From Candidatus Odyssella thessalonicensis (GTDB lineage Bacteria > Pseudomonadota > Alphaproteobacteria > Bin65), in assembly GCA_005240015.1 (NCBI GenBank), contig SBBV01000264.1:1-9466 (forward strand): a DNA stretch of 9,466 nucleotides, written 5' to 3'. The position numbers were made by a program, and so were the translations under genes. Of the stretch, positions 1 through 7,635 are shown in pieces (position 1 is the stretch's first letter; each line of letters begins with the position of its first letter). Below the pieces are notes generated by a model, which saw nothing but the letters and a program-made list of their open reading frames with translations, was not told where the DNA came from and did no database searches.

Positions 1-1
1 C

Positions 2-700
2 CAGGATCCCTACAGCCTGCGCTGCCAGCCGCAGGTGATGGGCGCCGCGATCGACACGCTCCGCCATGTCGGTCAGGTGCTCGAGCGCGAGGCCAATGCC
101 GTTTCCGACAATCCGCTGGTCTTCGCCGGCGATGGCGCGATCCTGTCCGGCGGCAATTTCCACGCCGAGCCGGTCGCGCTCGCCGCCGACCACCTCGCCG
201 TCGCCATCGCCGAGGCGGGTGCGATCGCCGAGCGCCGCGTGGCGCTGTTGATCGACGCATCGTTCAGCACGTTGCCGCCGTTCCTGGTCGCCGAGCCCGG
301 CCTCAACTCGGGCTTCATGATCGCGCAGGTCACGGCGGCGGCTGCGGCGTCGGAAAACAAGTCGCTCGCGCATCCAGCCAGCGTCGATTCCCTACCCACC
401 TCCGCCAATCAGGAGGACCATGTGAGCATGGCGACCTTCGCGGCGCGGCGGCTGGGTGCGATGAATGACAATCTCCGTACCATCCTGGCCGTGGAATATC
501 TGGCCGCGGCGCAAGGCATCGACTTCCACAAGCCACTCGAAACCTCGGCGCCGCTCAAGGCCTTGCATGCGCTGCTGCGCGCCGAAGTCCGGTTTTTCGA
601 CCGCGATCGCGCCTTTGCGCCCGAGATCGCACGCGCCGCGGCGCTCGTCGAGGATCCGCGCCTTGCCGAGTTCGCCGGCTCGCCTTTGTGGCGCCCCTAG
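2..700 (+). CDS. hutH: Histidine/aromatic amino-acid ammonia-lyase (HutH family), C-terminal part
   Basis: This is the last 232 codons of a gene cut by the left edge; the frame is open from base 2. Full family members are about 500-540 residues, so a little under half is present. The family removes ammonia from histidine (giving urocanate) or a related aromatic amino acid, using an MIO cofactor made from an Ala-Ser-Gly triad; that triad would lie upstream of the window. Family landmarks visible are [15 protein letters not shown] at the very start, [11 protein letters not shown] (about residues 54-64), and [13 protein letters not shown] near the middle, which carries conserved C-terminal active-site-region residues. 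No other hut gene follows; the next gene is a superoxide dismutase 97 bases downstream. It may therefore be a stand-alone HAL-like lyase rather than the canonical histidine-utilisation enzyme. The family is secure, the exact substrate is not. Confidence 0.92.
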   Translation, partial: QDPYSLRCQPQVMGAAIDTLRHVGQVLEREANAVSDNPLVFAGDGAILSGGNFHAEPVALAADHLAVAIAEAGAIAERRVALLIDASFSTLPPFLVAEPGLNSGFMIAQVTAAAAASENKSLAHPASVDSLPTSANQEDHVSMATFAARRLGAMNDNLRTILAVEYLAAAQGIDFHKPLETSAPLKALHALLRAEVRFFDRDRAFAPEIARAAALVEDPRLAEFAGSPLWRP

Positions 701-797
701 GGCGGCCGCGTTCCGCTTGCAGGGCCGCGCCGTTGTTTCGGGGCTGGGCCTGGGATAATTTGAAAAAGGGGATGTTCCGCCCCTCGGGAGGAAAAGC
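701..797 (+). promoter_or_regulatory. Intergenic leader of the superoxide dismutase gene: candidate promoter, hairpin and RBS
   Basis: A -10-like GATAAT lies at 754-759, with a weak TTGTTT at 733-738 upstream; the 15-base spacer is short. A five-pair stem (767-771 with 780-784, loop of eight) sits in the leader just before the Shine-Dalgarno GGGAGG around 786-791, which gives a good spacing to the ATG at 798. The CCCCTC next to the GGGAGG could partly mask the ribosome site. The promoter is a motif guess only; the ribosome site is clear. A short imperfect hairpin (702-707 with 723-728) follows the lyase stop but has no T run. Confidence 0.35.
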
Positions 798-1529
<732 letters not shown>

Positions 1530-1560
1530 ACGCGCCGCTCGGCCGGCGACTGGACGAGCG

Positions 1561-1591
1561 AGGGCCGCGACCCCATATGGGTCCCGGCCCT
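1561..1591 (+). terminator. Strong hairpin after the superoxide dismutase gene
   Basis: Bases 1561-1573 pair with 1579-1591 around a five-base loop (CATAT), with a single C-C mismatch at 1568/1584. This is a 12-of-13 GC-rich stem. The downstream T run is poor (only TTT at 1598-1600), so it may act as a weak intrinsic terminator or as a 3' end stabiliser. The near-palindrome would behave similarly on either strand. Confidence 0.55.
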
Positions 1592-1631
1592 ATCCGCTTT
1601 GGCTGCGCGCATCCGCGCGGGTCCGCCGTTC

Positions 1632-1713
1632 TGGACTTGCCGCGGGAGCTCCTCTATAAGCGGCGGCCTTGCCGCGGGGCCTTGCGCCCCGCCCGGCGAA
1701 TGCCCCTCGGGGC
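1632..1713 (+). promoter_or_regulatory. Candidate tRNA promoter and GC-rich leader hairpins
   Basis: A TATAAG box at 1655-1660 is preceded 17 bases upstream by TGGACT (1632-1637), a poor match to a -35 box. Behind it come three short GC hairpins: 1660-1664 with 1671-1675, 1675-1680 with 1686-1691 (loop CTTGC), and 1702-1706 with 1709-1713. These would lie in the 5' leader of the tRNA precursor, which RNase P removes. The TATAAG box is the only convincing element; the hairpins may simply reflect base composition. Confidence 0.35.
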
Positions 1714-1754
1714 TTCGGGCGGCGCCCTTGAGCGGCCAGCCCCACCCTTCATGG

Positions 1755-1830
<76 letters not shown>

Positions 1831-1951
1831 TTCTATTTCCCTCCGAATATCAGCGCTTTAGTCATAGATTAGAGTCGGAGCATTTGGCGGCCTCGAGGTT
1901 GCCGAGATGACGATAGCGGAAGGCCTTGCGCGGGACGCGCCGTGGATGGTT
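1831..1951. other. Intergenic gap between tRNA-Phe and the patatin gene end
   Basis: No gene is visible. There is no T-rich terminator directly behind the tRNA. A small perfect hairpin, GCGCG-GGA-CGCGC near 1928-1940, lies close to the 3' end of the minus-strand patatin gene and is too small to call a terminator. I found no second copy of the tRNA 3' end in the window that would mark an integration site. Confidence 0.4.
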
Positions 1952-3241
1952 CTAGCTGCCGGCCTGACTTGAGGGAAAGATGGAGCTGGCCATGCGGTCG
2001 ACGACATCGGTCGCGGCGCGAGCCGGCGGAACGGTCTCTCGCAGCGGCGGCGCGATCGAATCGCTTGGAACCCGTTCCAATCGACCACGATCATTACGCT
2101 CGTGAAGAATCACGCCCTCGAGCGGATCAAATTCGCCCTGCCATGGCGCCTGCTCGATCGCGCCGGCGGCGTCTGCATATCCGGCTTCCCACCGTGCGCG
2201 AATGCCCAACGGGCTGAAATCGAGGTCTTTGGTGTGATCCTCATTGTGGATGCGGGGCGCCAGTAGGCGGACGACATGCATACGCGTGAGGCATCCGTAT
2301 CCAGATAAATTTCGAACTTCATCGCTGTTGCGCGCCGCCTCGGGAATGTGCCGGACGAGTTCTTTGATGACATGACGCAATCGGTGGGTCTGTTGCTGAC
2401 GCGCAATGTGGTTCGAGACCCGGCTTGAATATTGGATGTCCTTCTGGCGGTGGAGAACTTCCCAGATCGATTCCGGCTCTGGCCCGATCGGGTTCCACAT
2501 ATGGACCGCAAAGATCAGCGAGTTACGACGAGGATTGTCGTCGAACACGACTTCGGTCGGCGTGTTCGAGAGTATGCCGCCGTCCCAGTAGAGATCGCCG
2601 TCGATGCGTACGGCGGGGAAAGCCGGCGGCAACGCGCCGGACGCCATGATGTGCTTGACGCCGATCTCGCCGTCTCGGCCGTCGAAATACCGCATCCGGC
2701 TACTGCGCACATGCGCGGCGCCGACCGTGAGCCGGGGCTTGCATCGATTGATGAGCGGAAAGTCGACGAGCTCAAGCAGCGTTTTTTCGAGCGGTGCCGT
2801 CGAGTAAAAACCGGCGCGGTCGGCGCCGAGCGGAACGTGCGTGCCCCAGAAGACCGGCGGGTGAGGTCGGAAGAAGCCCGCAATACCGGCGCCGAGGGTG
2901 TTCCAATAGGACAAGGCCTGGGCGAGCGGCGGCCACGTCCATTCGTTGTTCCAGATCGATTTGTGCGCCATGCGCCGCCAGAACTCTTCGAGTCTCGGCA
3001 GGCGATTTGGCTCCTCGTTGCCGGCGATCAGGCTGGCATTGATTGCACCGATCGAAGTGCCGATGATCCAATCCGGCTCGATGCCTGCCTCGTGCAGTGC
3101 CTGGTAGACACCGGCCTGATAGGCGCCGAGCGCGCCGCCGCCTTGGAACACGAGCACGACCTGACCCAGCCCCTGCACCGACTGGCCGTTCCCGCGCGCT
3201 CTGACCGCACGGCCTGTTGCCTGGTTTGACGTGCCTGCCAT
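1952..3241 (-). CDS. Patatin-like phospholipase with DUF3734-type C-terminus
   Basis: 429 residues, a serine hydrolase of the patatin family (lipid acyl hydrolase). Residues 29-44 carry the glycine-rich oxyanion loop (FQGGGALGAYQAG). The nucleophile motif GTSIG places Ser63, and the catalytic Asp220 lies in the DGG motif (YWDGGILSNTP), so the Ser-Asp dyad is complete. The region from about 255 to 380, including VLHRQKDIQYSSR, resembles the C-terminal extension (DUF3734) found in many proteobacterial members. No signal peptide or membrane helix is seen; the first 26 residues are a polar, basic tail before the first strand. The start is supported by GGAGG five bases before the ATG. It is divergent from the MFS gene with about 280 bases between. 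The natural substrate is unknown; members act on phospholipids or storage lipids, or serve as virulence factors. Confidence 0.9.
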   Translation of the reverse strand: MAGTSNQATGRAVRARGNGQSVQGLGQVVLVFQGGGALGAYQAGVYQALHEAGIEPDWIIGTSIGAINASLIAGNEEPNRLPRLEEFWRRMAHKSIWNNEWTWPPLAQALSYWNTLGAGIAGFFRPHPPVFWGTHVPLGADRAGFYSTAPLEKTLLELVDFPLINRCKPRLTVGAAHVRSSRMRYFDGRDGEIGVKHIMASGALPPAFPAVRIDGDLYWDGGILSNTPTEVVFDDNPRRNSLIFAVHMWNPIGPEPESIWEVLHRQKDIQYSSRVSNHIARQQQTHRLRHVIKELVRHIPEAARNSDEVRNLSGYGCLTRMHVVRLLAPRIHNEDHTKDLDFSPLGIRARWEAGYADAAGAIEQAPWQGEFDPLEGVILHERNDRGRLERVPSDSIAPPLRETVPPARAATDVVDRMASSIFPSSQAGS

Positions 3242-3521
3242 CTCGACCTCCGTGTAAACACAAATTTTCGCGCGACTGCGCGAACCCGCGGCGGCAGCAG
3301 GCTAAAGCGCTACCCGTCGGATCCGAAAATGCCGATTGCTTGGGGTTTTGATAGCCGGGAGTCATGGCGCCATCCGGCGCGCCTGGTCGAAGTCGATGAG
3401 GTGGGAGCATCGATACAAGAGACACTCGGCATTTCGTTTCGGCGCCTCGTCGCGTTCATTCTCGTGAAGCACTGCTACTCGGGTCGCGGCCCGTATCGGT
3501 GCCCACGCGGAGTGACCGACC
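3242..3521. promoter_or_regulatory. Divergent intergenic region between patatin and MFS genes
   Basis: About 280 bases must hold both outward promoters. A perfect six-base inverted repeat, TCGATG (3393-3398) and CATCGA (3408-3413), is separated by nine bases and has the size of a dimeric regulator site, but short repeats of this kind arise by chance. No sigma-70 pair is convincing in either direction. The MFS ribosome site (GGAG at about 3509-3512) lies at the right end and the patatin one (GGAGG on the minus strand) at the left. No regulator gene is adjacent. Confidence 0.25.
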
Positions 3522-4736
3522 ATGGCAATTTCGAGCGATATCCCGTCTGCGGCCGCGAACGCCGGCCACCCTGCGCACAGCGCCCTCTTGCGCTCGGTCG
3601 TCATCGGCTTGATCGGCTTTCTCACGCTCGTCGATCTGTTCGCGACGCAGGCGATCTTGCCGTCGCTCGTCAGGGCCTATGGCGTGTCGCCCGCAGCAAT
3701 GGGCTTCGCCGTCAACGCCAGCACGATAGGCATGGCCGTCGCCTGCCTCTGCGTCGCCCTCGTCAGCCGCCATCTCAATCGCCGGCTCGGCATCTGGGTG
3801 AGCCTGGCACTACTGGCGATACCGACCTCGCTACTCGCGATCGCCCCAGATCTCGCCACCTTTGCGGCGCTGCGCATTGCCCAGGGCGTCTTCATGGCCG
3901 CGGCCTTCACGCTGACCATGGCGTACCTGGCGGAGCATTGCAGCGCGCAGGACACGGCCAGCGCACTCGCCGCCTACATAACCGGCGTCGTCGCCAGCAA
4001 CCTGATTGGGCGCCTCGTGGCCGGCTCGGTCGCCGACGTGTTCGGCCTCGCGGCAAACTTCTATTTCTTTGCCGTGCTCAATCTCGCCGGCGCGGCTCTC
4101 GTCTTCATCAATCTCGACCGCATGTCGAAGATGGCAATGGCCGGACCGGCCGCGCGCTCGCCTTTGGCGAGCTGGGGCGAGCATCTACGCAACCCGCTGC
4201 TGCGCGCAAGCTTCGGGATCGGCTTCCTCATCCTGTTCGCGTTCATCGGCACCTTCACCTACGTGAACTTCGTTCTGGCGCGCGCGCCGCTTTCCGTCAG
4301 CCAGATGTCGCTCGGCTTCGTCTACTTCGTCTTCCTGCCGTCGATGGTCACGACCCCGTTGGCCGGCCGCACCGCACTGCGCGTCGGCACCCGGCCGACG
4401 ATCTGGATCGCCTTGCTTGTCGCAGGCGCCGGCCTTCCGCTCTTGCTCCTGCCGAGCTTGGCCGCGGTGCTTGCGGGCATGGTCGTCGCCGGCGTCGGCA
4501 CGTTCTTCGCTCAAGCCGCGGCAACCGGCTTCGTAGGGCGCGCCGCCACAACCGACCGCGCTGCGGCAAGCGGGCTCTATCTCGCCAGCTACTACCTGGG
4601 TGGACTCGCCGGCGCCGCGGTTCTTGGGCAGATCTTCGACCGCTATGGTTGGGAAGCCTGCGTCGCCGGCATCGGGATTTCGCTGGTCCTGGCGGCGTGG
4701 CTCGCCGGCCGCCTGCGGATGCCACAACGCCCGTAG
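3522..4736 (+). CDS. MFS transporter, 12-helix, YnfM/drug-efflux-like
   Basis: 404 residues, almost wholly hydrophobic, with about twelve membrane segments, the usual size for the major facilitator superfamily. The first helix runs from about 24 to 46 (VVIGLIGFLTLVDLFATQ) and leads into the ILPSLVRAYGVSPAAMGF segment typical of YnfM-like and related inner-membrane exporters. The loop between helices 2 and 3 (VSRHLNRRLGIW, about 81-92) is a degenerate form of MFS motif A: the Arg residues are kept but the usual Gly and Asp are absent. A long loop between the two six-helix halves lies around residues 197-226. It is inferred to be a proton-driven efflux pump or small-molecule transporter of the inner membrane; the substrate is unknown. 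The start has GGAG about nine bases upstream. A longer open frame (3329-4753) overlaps it out of register and looks non-coding. Confidence 0.88.
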   Translation: MAISSDIPSAAANAGHPAHSALLRSVVIGLIGFLTLVDLFATQAILPSLVRAYGVSPAAMGFAVNASTIGMAVACLCVALVSRHLNRRLGIWVSLALLAIPTSLLAIAPDLATFAALRIAQGVFMAAAFTLTMAYLAEHCSAQDTASALAAYITGVVASNLIGRLVAGSVADVFGLAANFYFFAVLNLAGAALVFINLDRMSKMAMAGPAARSPLASWGEHLRNPLLRASFGIGFLILFAFIGTFTYVNFVLARAPLSVSQMSLGFVYFVFLPSMVTTPLAGRTALRVGTRPTIWIALLVAGAGLPLLLLPSLAAVLAGMVVAGVGTFFAQAAATGFVGRAATTDRAAASGLYLASYYLGGLAGAAVLGQIFDRYGWEACVAGIGISLVLAAWLAGRLRMPQRP

Positions 4737-4775
4737 TGGCGCCTGCCGCCTAATTCCGCCGAGGAGGCTCAAGCG

Positions 4776-4928
4776 ATGCCAGAGAAATTTGACGCCGTCG
4801 TCATCGGCAGCGGGCAATCCGGGCCGTGGGTGGATAGCAACAACCCTCCGGTGCGCGCGTGCGTGCAATCACCTCGTCTATGGCGGCCGGGCATGCTCGT
4901 GGAGATCATGGTCGCTGCGGCAAAGTAG
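4776..4928 (+). pseudogene. 50-codon chimeric relic: flavoprotein disulfide-reductase start joined to a RidA-like end
   Basis: A short open frame with an excellent ribosome site (GAGGAGG, then nine bases to the ATG). Residues 1-17 read MPEKFDAVVIGSGQSGP, which is the first strand and GxGxxG dinucleotide-binding loop of pyridine nucleotide-disulfide oxidoreductases such as mercuric-reductase-like proteins. The rest of that fold, including the CxxxxC redox site and FAD/NAD domains, is missing. Residues about 26-50, ending RLWRPGMLVEIMVAAAK and a stop, look like the C-terminal strand and tail of RidA (YjgF) family proteins. The simplest reading is a deletion that fused the two ends in frame, leaving no functional enzyme. 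The flavoprotein part is quite sure; the RidA part rests on my recognition of the tail motif. It lies 39 bases after the MFS stop. Confidence 0.6.
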
Positions 4929-5196
4929 ACGAGTTGGGGCCGACGGGAGCCGAGCCGCGCGTGCGTTGGACGGAGCGTGGCGGCGATGCAGCGCCGTCCA
5001 TCGCCGGGCCAAGGGCGACGTGGGCGGCAAATGCTGGCGCGCGCTTGGTCGGTGCGATCTAGGCTGCGCGTTTCGATTTCGGCTTTAAGCCATGGCCTGC
5101 GTCGTGTGGTGGGCGATCTACGGCGAAGGTTGAGCCCCGAGCCGCGTCACGATTTGGTCGCGACGCGAGGCCAAATCTGGGCCACGCGGAGAGCCA
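4929..5196. other. Non-coding stretch after the chimeric relic
   Basis: About 270 bases between the relic's stop and the 3' end of the DUF1326 gene. Frames through it are open in places, but their translations are arginine-rich and resemble no family I know, as expected for GC-rich non-coding DNA. No hairpin with a T run, tRNA or inverted terminal repeats was seen. It may hold further worn-out gene fragments. Confidence 0.4.
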
Positions 5197-5838
5197 TCAG
5201 TTGCTTCGGACCATTCCATCCTGGTTGAAATGGTGAACACAGTAATGCGCCCATGAATCTCCGTACGCCATCTCCATATCGCCCGTCACCGACGTCGTGC
5301 CTAGTCCGATCTCCGCATAGGTGAACTCGAAACTGCCGCTCGGTCGCGCCAGTGCTATGTGGAACGGCGCACCCGTGAACTCATTGATGATCGGTCTGCC
5401 CCGGCTCGTCATGACGCCCGGTATCTCGACGCTTGCGGTCCTCGCTTCGAAGTTGGCCTCGAGTTTGATCGGCAGAAACAGCGTCTTGAAAGATTTCGAG
5501 CAAGTGGATGCGAACACGGAGAAAAGATTGCCGAAGGGGGCACCTGCCGCGCCTGAGATGATCTTTTCGAGCGCTGACCGCTGGGCTTCGTCTGCCCGCT
5601 CGTCGATGACGGTCTGACGCTGACCGTTCCCGTCCTTGATTTCGCCGGGCCACTTGTAAAGCGCGGCCCAATTGAGACCGGCAAGCGGCGTATCGTTGAA
5701 ATGGCCGTCGACGAGGTGGCCGACGAACGCCGACTGACAATAGCCGTGAGTGCTGGGCAAGTTGAACTGGCAGCCGCAATTGATGGCGCAATTGCAGTTG
5801 TCGTAGGTCTCGCTCTTGAAAACCCATTGGTCCGTCAT
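5197..5838 (-). CDS. DUF1326 family protein (intact copy)
   Basis: 213 residues from the ATG at 5838, a normal size for DUF1326, a family of unknown function. The N-terminus holds a tight cysteine cluster, C15-N-C17-x3-C21-G-C23, plus C34 in THGYCQ; such spacing suggests metal or cofactor binding, but this is inference. The C-terminus ends in a His/Cys patch, HYCVHHFNQDG (about 198-208). No signal peptide or membrane helix is seen. A GTG three codons upstream (5847) would also work. I prefer the ATG because the second copy begins at the equivalent place (MSDRW versus MTDQW) and GGTGA lies five bases before it. It is about 140 bases downstream of, and in the same direction as, a damaged paralogue. 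The pair is visibly less GC-rich than the flanking genes. Confidence 0.85.
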   Translation of the reverse strand: MTDQWVFKSETYDNCNCAINCGCQFNLPSTHGYCQSAFVGHLVDGHFNDTPLAGLNWAALYKWPGEIKDGNGQRQTVIDERADEAQRSALEKIISGAAGAPFGNLFSVFASTCSKSFKTLFLPIKLEANFEARTASVEIPGVMTSRGRPIINEFTGAPFHIALARPSGSFEFTYAEIGLGTTSVTGDMEMAYGDSWAHYCVHHFNQDGMVRSN

Positions 5839-5978
5839 CCTCGTCACCGTTCTCTACTGATGGTCCTGCTGAGAAACATCGGAAACACGACCCGACCGTT
5901 CTACAGCCAACCAATGTCAGAGCGAGTCTCAGCGAACACAGCAAAATTCGATCTGGCTAAGCAGTCTGCTGTCACCAC

Positions 5979-6614
5979 TCAGCGGATCAAGCCATCCTGG
6001 TTGTAGTGGTGCACGCAAAATAGCGCCCATGAATCTTCGAACGCCATCTCCATGTCACCGCTTACCGAGGTCGTGCCTCGCCCAATTTTCCCCATAGGTA
6101 AACTCGAAGCTTCCGGCTGGCCGTGCCAGTGCAATGTGGAAGGGTTCGCCATTGAATTTGTTGATGATTGGTCTGCCGACACTCTTCACAACACCCGGGA
6201 TGTCGACGTTCGCGGTTCTGAGTCGGAGATTCACCTCGAGATTGATCGGCAGGAAAAGCGTCTCGAAAGATTCCGTACACAAGGAACCGAAAACGGAAAA
6301 ATGGTTGCTGAGTGGCCGGCATGCCTCACCCGATATGATCGTTTCAAGAGCAATCCGTTGGGCCTCGTTCGCCCGCTCGTCGACAATGATCTGGCGCTTG
6401 CCGTTTCCTTCCTCGATCTCGCCGGGGAATATGCAGAGCAGCGACCAATTCAGGCCCGTCAGCGGCGTGCCATTGAAATGACCTGCACGACGGTGCCGAC
6501 ATAGGCAAACTGACAATTTCCGTGTGTCGTGGGCTCGTTGAACCGACACCCGCAGCTCACTGCACAATTGCAGTTATCGTAAGTCTCGCTCTTGAATTCC
6601 CATCGATCTGACAT
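5979..6614 (-). pseudogene. DUF1326 family protein, second copy with two frameshifts
   Basis: A paralogue of the copy at 5197-5838, readable along its whole length (about 211 codons) only by changing frame twice. It starts at 6614 (MSDRWEFKSETYDNCNC) after GGGAGG ten bases upstream and keeps the C15/C17/C21/C23 cluster. Around 6482-6490 it lacks one base relative to the other copy; the frame then continues as AGHFNGTPLTGLNW. Around 6086-6093, in a TTTTCCCC run, it has one extra base, and the end (GRGTTSVSGDMEMAF to HHYNQDGLIR) is in the third segment. The shifts cancel in length. Translation from the real start would stop early after about 45 residues. The deletion is not in a homopolymer, so at least that one looks real. 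Sequencing error remains possible for the insertion. Confidence 0.8.
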
Positions 6615-6715
6615 TTCGCCAATCCTCCCACTTTTGCACCACGATGCCGCTGCGGGCAGGGCCGGCCAAGTTCAAGATTTGTAGCGTCGGCTCCGCCCGG
6701 CAGAGGAGGTTCGCC
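6615..6715. promoter_or_regulatory. Divergent gap between the DUF1326 pseudogene and the HxlR relic
   Basis: A 101-base gap between two outward-facing starts, each with a clear Shine-Dalgarno: GGGAGG on the minus strand near 6624-6629 and AGGAGG at 6704-6709 on the plus strand. This is the classic layout of a regulator and its target gene reading away from a shared control region. I could not pick out a convincing operator or -35/-10 pair. Confidence 0.3.
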
Positions 6716-6791
6716 ATGGCGCGCTTCCGCGGCTACGGCCAGTTTCGTCCCCGTGACGATGGCGGCAGAGATCTTACCGCAATGGGCTTGA
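6716..6791 (+). pseudogene. N-terminal relic of an HxlR-type winged-helix regulator
   Basis: An ATG at 6716 follows an excellent AGGAGG with six bases of spacing. The first ten residues read MARFRGYGQF. If one C is removed from the CCCC run at 6749-6752, the frame continues RPVTMAAEILPQWA to a TGA at 6789-6791. Together this matches the start of HxlR-family regulators, which typically read GYGQFCPVAMAAEILTERW; here the conserved Cys is replaced by Arg. The rest of the roughly 110-220 residue protein, including the winged helix, is gone, so it cannot be functional. Without the correction the frame runs on, unrelated, into the start of the tetR gene. HxlR proteins often sense electrophiles or redox state through that Cys. 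The assignment rests on motif recognition. Confidence 0.6.
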
Positions 6792-6851
6792 GATCGATCG
6801 CCGCACGCGTCAAAAGTCCCTGGCCTATCCATCGTCGGAACCTGCCCGCGC

Positions 6852-7583
6852 ATGAAATTGCGTCCTGCGCCTCATACCGCCCGGCATTCATCGCCGGCAC
6901 CGACCCGCGCGGTGCCGCGCGCCCGTTCGCGCCGCGGCGCCCGGCCCGTGCGCGTGAACGATCCCGAGGGCGTCAAGCGCGACATCATCGACGTCGCGAC
7001 CGCCGAGTTCTCGCGCAAGGGCTATAGCGGCGCGCGCGTCGACGAAATCGCGGCCCACACGCGGACCAGCAAGCGGATGATCTACTACTACTTCGGCGGC
7101 AAGGAGCCGCTCTACGTCGCTGTGCTGGAGGAGGCCTACCGAAAAATCCGCACCGTCGAGGCGAGCCTCAACCTCGAGGGCCTCGATCCCGTCTCGGCGA
7201 TGCAGCGCCTGACCGGCCACACCTTCGACTACTACCAAGCTCACCCGGAATTCGTGCGCCTGGTGATGATCGAGAACATCCATAACGCCCGGCACATGAA
7301 GCGATCCAGGGCGATTCAAGGCCTCAACGTGACCGTGATCGACGCGATTCGGCGGCTCTATCGGCGCGGCGTAGAGGAGGGCGTCTTCCGGGCGGGGCTC
7401 GATCCCATCGATATCCACATGACGATCAGCGCGCTCGGCATCTTCAATGTCGCCAACCGGGCGACGTTCTCGACGATTTTCAAGAACGACATGACCTCGC
7501 CGGCGGCGCGCGCCACGCGCCGCGCCCAAGTCATCGAGGCCGTCCTCCGCTACGTCGGGCGCGGCGTTGACAGAATGAACTAA
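6852..7583 (+). CDS. TetR/AcrR-family transcriptional regulator
   Basis: 243 residues. The N-terminal DNA-binding domain spans about residues 39-90: helix 1 around DIIDVATAEFSRKGYSGA, then the helix-turn-helix VDEIAAHTRTSKRMIYYYFGGKEPLY (about 63-88) with the usual YYYF. The C-terminal half (about 110-240) is an all-helical ligand-binding and dimer domain; HPEFVRLVMIENIHNARH is typical of the TetR_C_29-like group. The first 35 residues are rich in Arg, Pro and Ala and lie outside the family fold. The ATG at 6852 has no good ribosome site, and in-frame GTG codons at 6948 and 6954 would give a more usual length, so the start is uncertain. It lies 52 bases upstream of the binding-protein gene on the same strand and probably controls that uptake locus, which is inferred from position. 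Confidence 0.9.
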   Translation: MKLRPAPHTARHSSPAPTRAVPRARSRRGARPVRVNDPEGVKRDIIDVATAEFSRKGYSGARVDEIAAHTRTSKRMIYYYFGGKEPLYVAVLEEAYRKIRTVEASLNLEGLDPVSAMQRLTGHTFDYYQAHPEFVRLVMIENIHNARHMKRSRAIQGLNVTVIDAIRRLYRRGVEEGVFRAGLDPIDIHMTISALGIFNVANRATFSTIFKNDMTSPAARATRRAQVIEAVLRYVGRGVDRMN

Positions 7584-7593
7584 TTGGTACAAA
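7567..7593 (+). promoter_or_regulatory. Candidate promoter of the binding-protein gene inside the end of tetR
   Basis: A perfect TTGACA at 7567-7572 lies within the last codons of tetR. A TACAAA at 7588-7593, 15 bases on, is a possible but imperfect -10 box at short spacing. It would start transcription around 7600 and leave a leader of about 35 bases, allowing binding-protein expression independent of tetR read-through. This is motif evidence only. Confidence 0.33.
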
Positions 7594-7635
7594 ACCGGCA
7601 GCAAGAAAACGCACACAGAGCCAGGGAGGAAATCC

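Noticed and set aside
2432..3229. 265-codon plus-strand frame opposite the patatin gene
   Set aside because: No recognisable domain; it runs antisense to a gene with an intact catalytic dyad and ribosome site.
3329..4753. Long plus-strand open frame (474 codons) covering the MFS gene in another register
   Set aside because: Its translation is Arg/Gly/Pro-rich with no family resemblance, while the overlapping frame encodes a clear 12-helix transporter. It is a high-GC shadow.
4929..5196. Search for further gene relics, insertion-sequence ends or small RNAs
   Set aside because: No frame gave a recognisable motif and no terminal inverted repeats or clear promoter-hairpin-T-run pattern was found.
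6644..7027. Plus-strand frame overlapping the start of tetR as a separate small gene
   Set aside because: Only the part from 6716 has a ribosome site and family resemblance (HxlR relic); the rest overlaps tetR out of frame and reads as low-complexity Arg/Ala/Pro.
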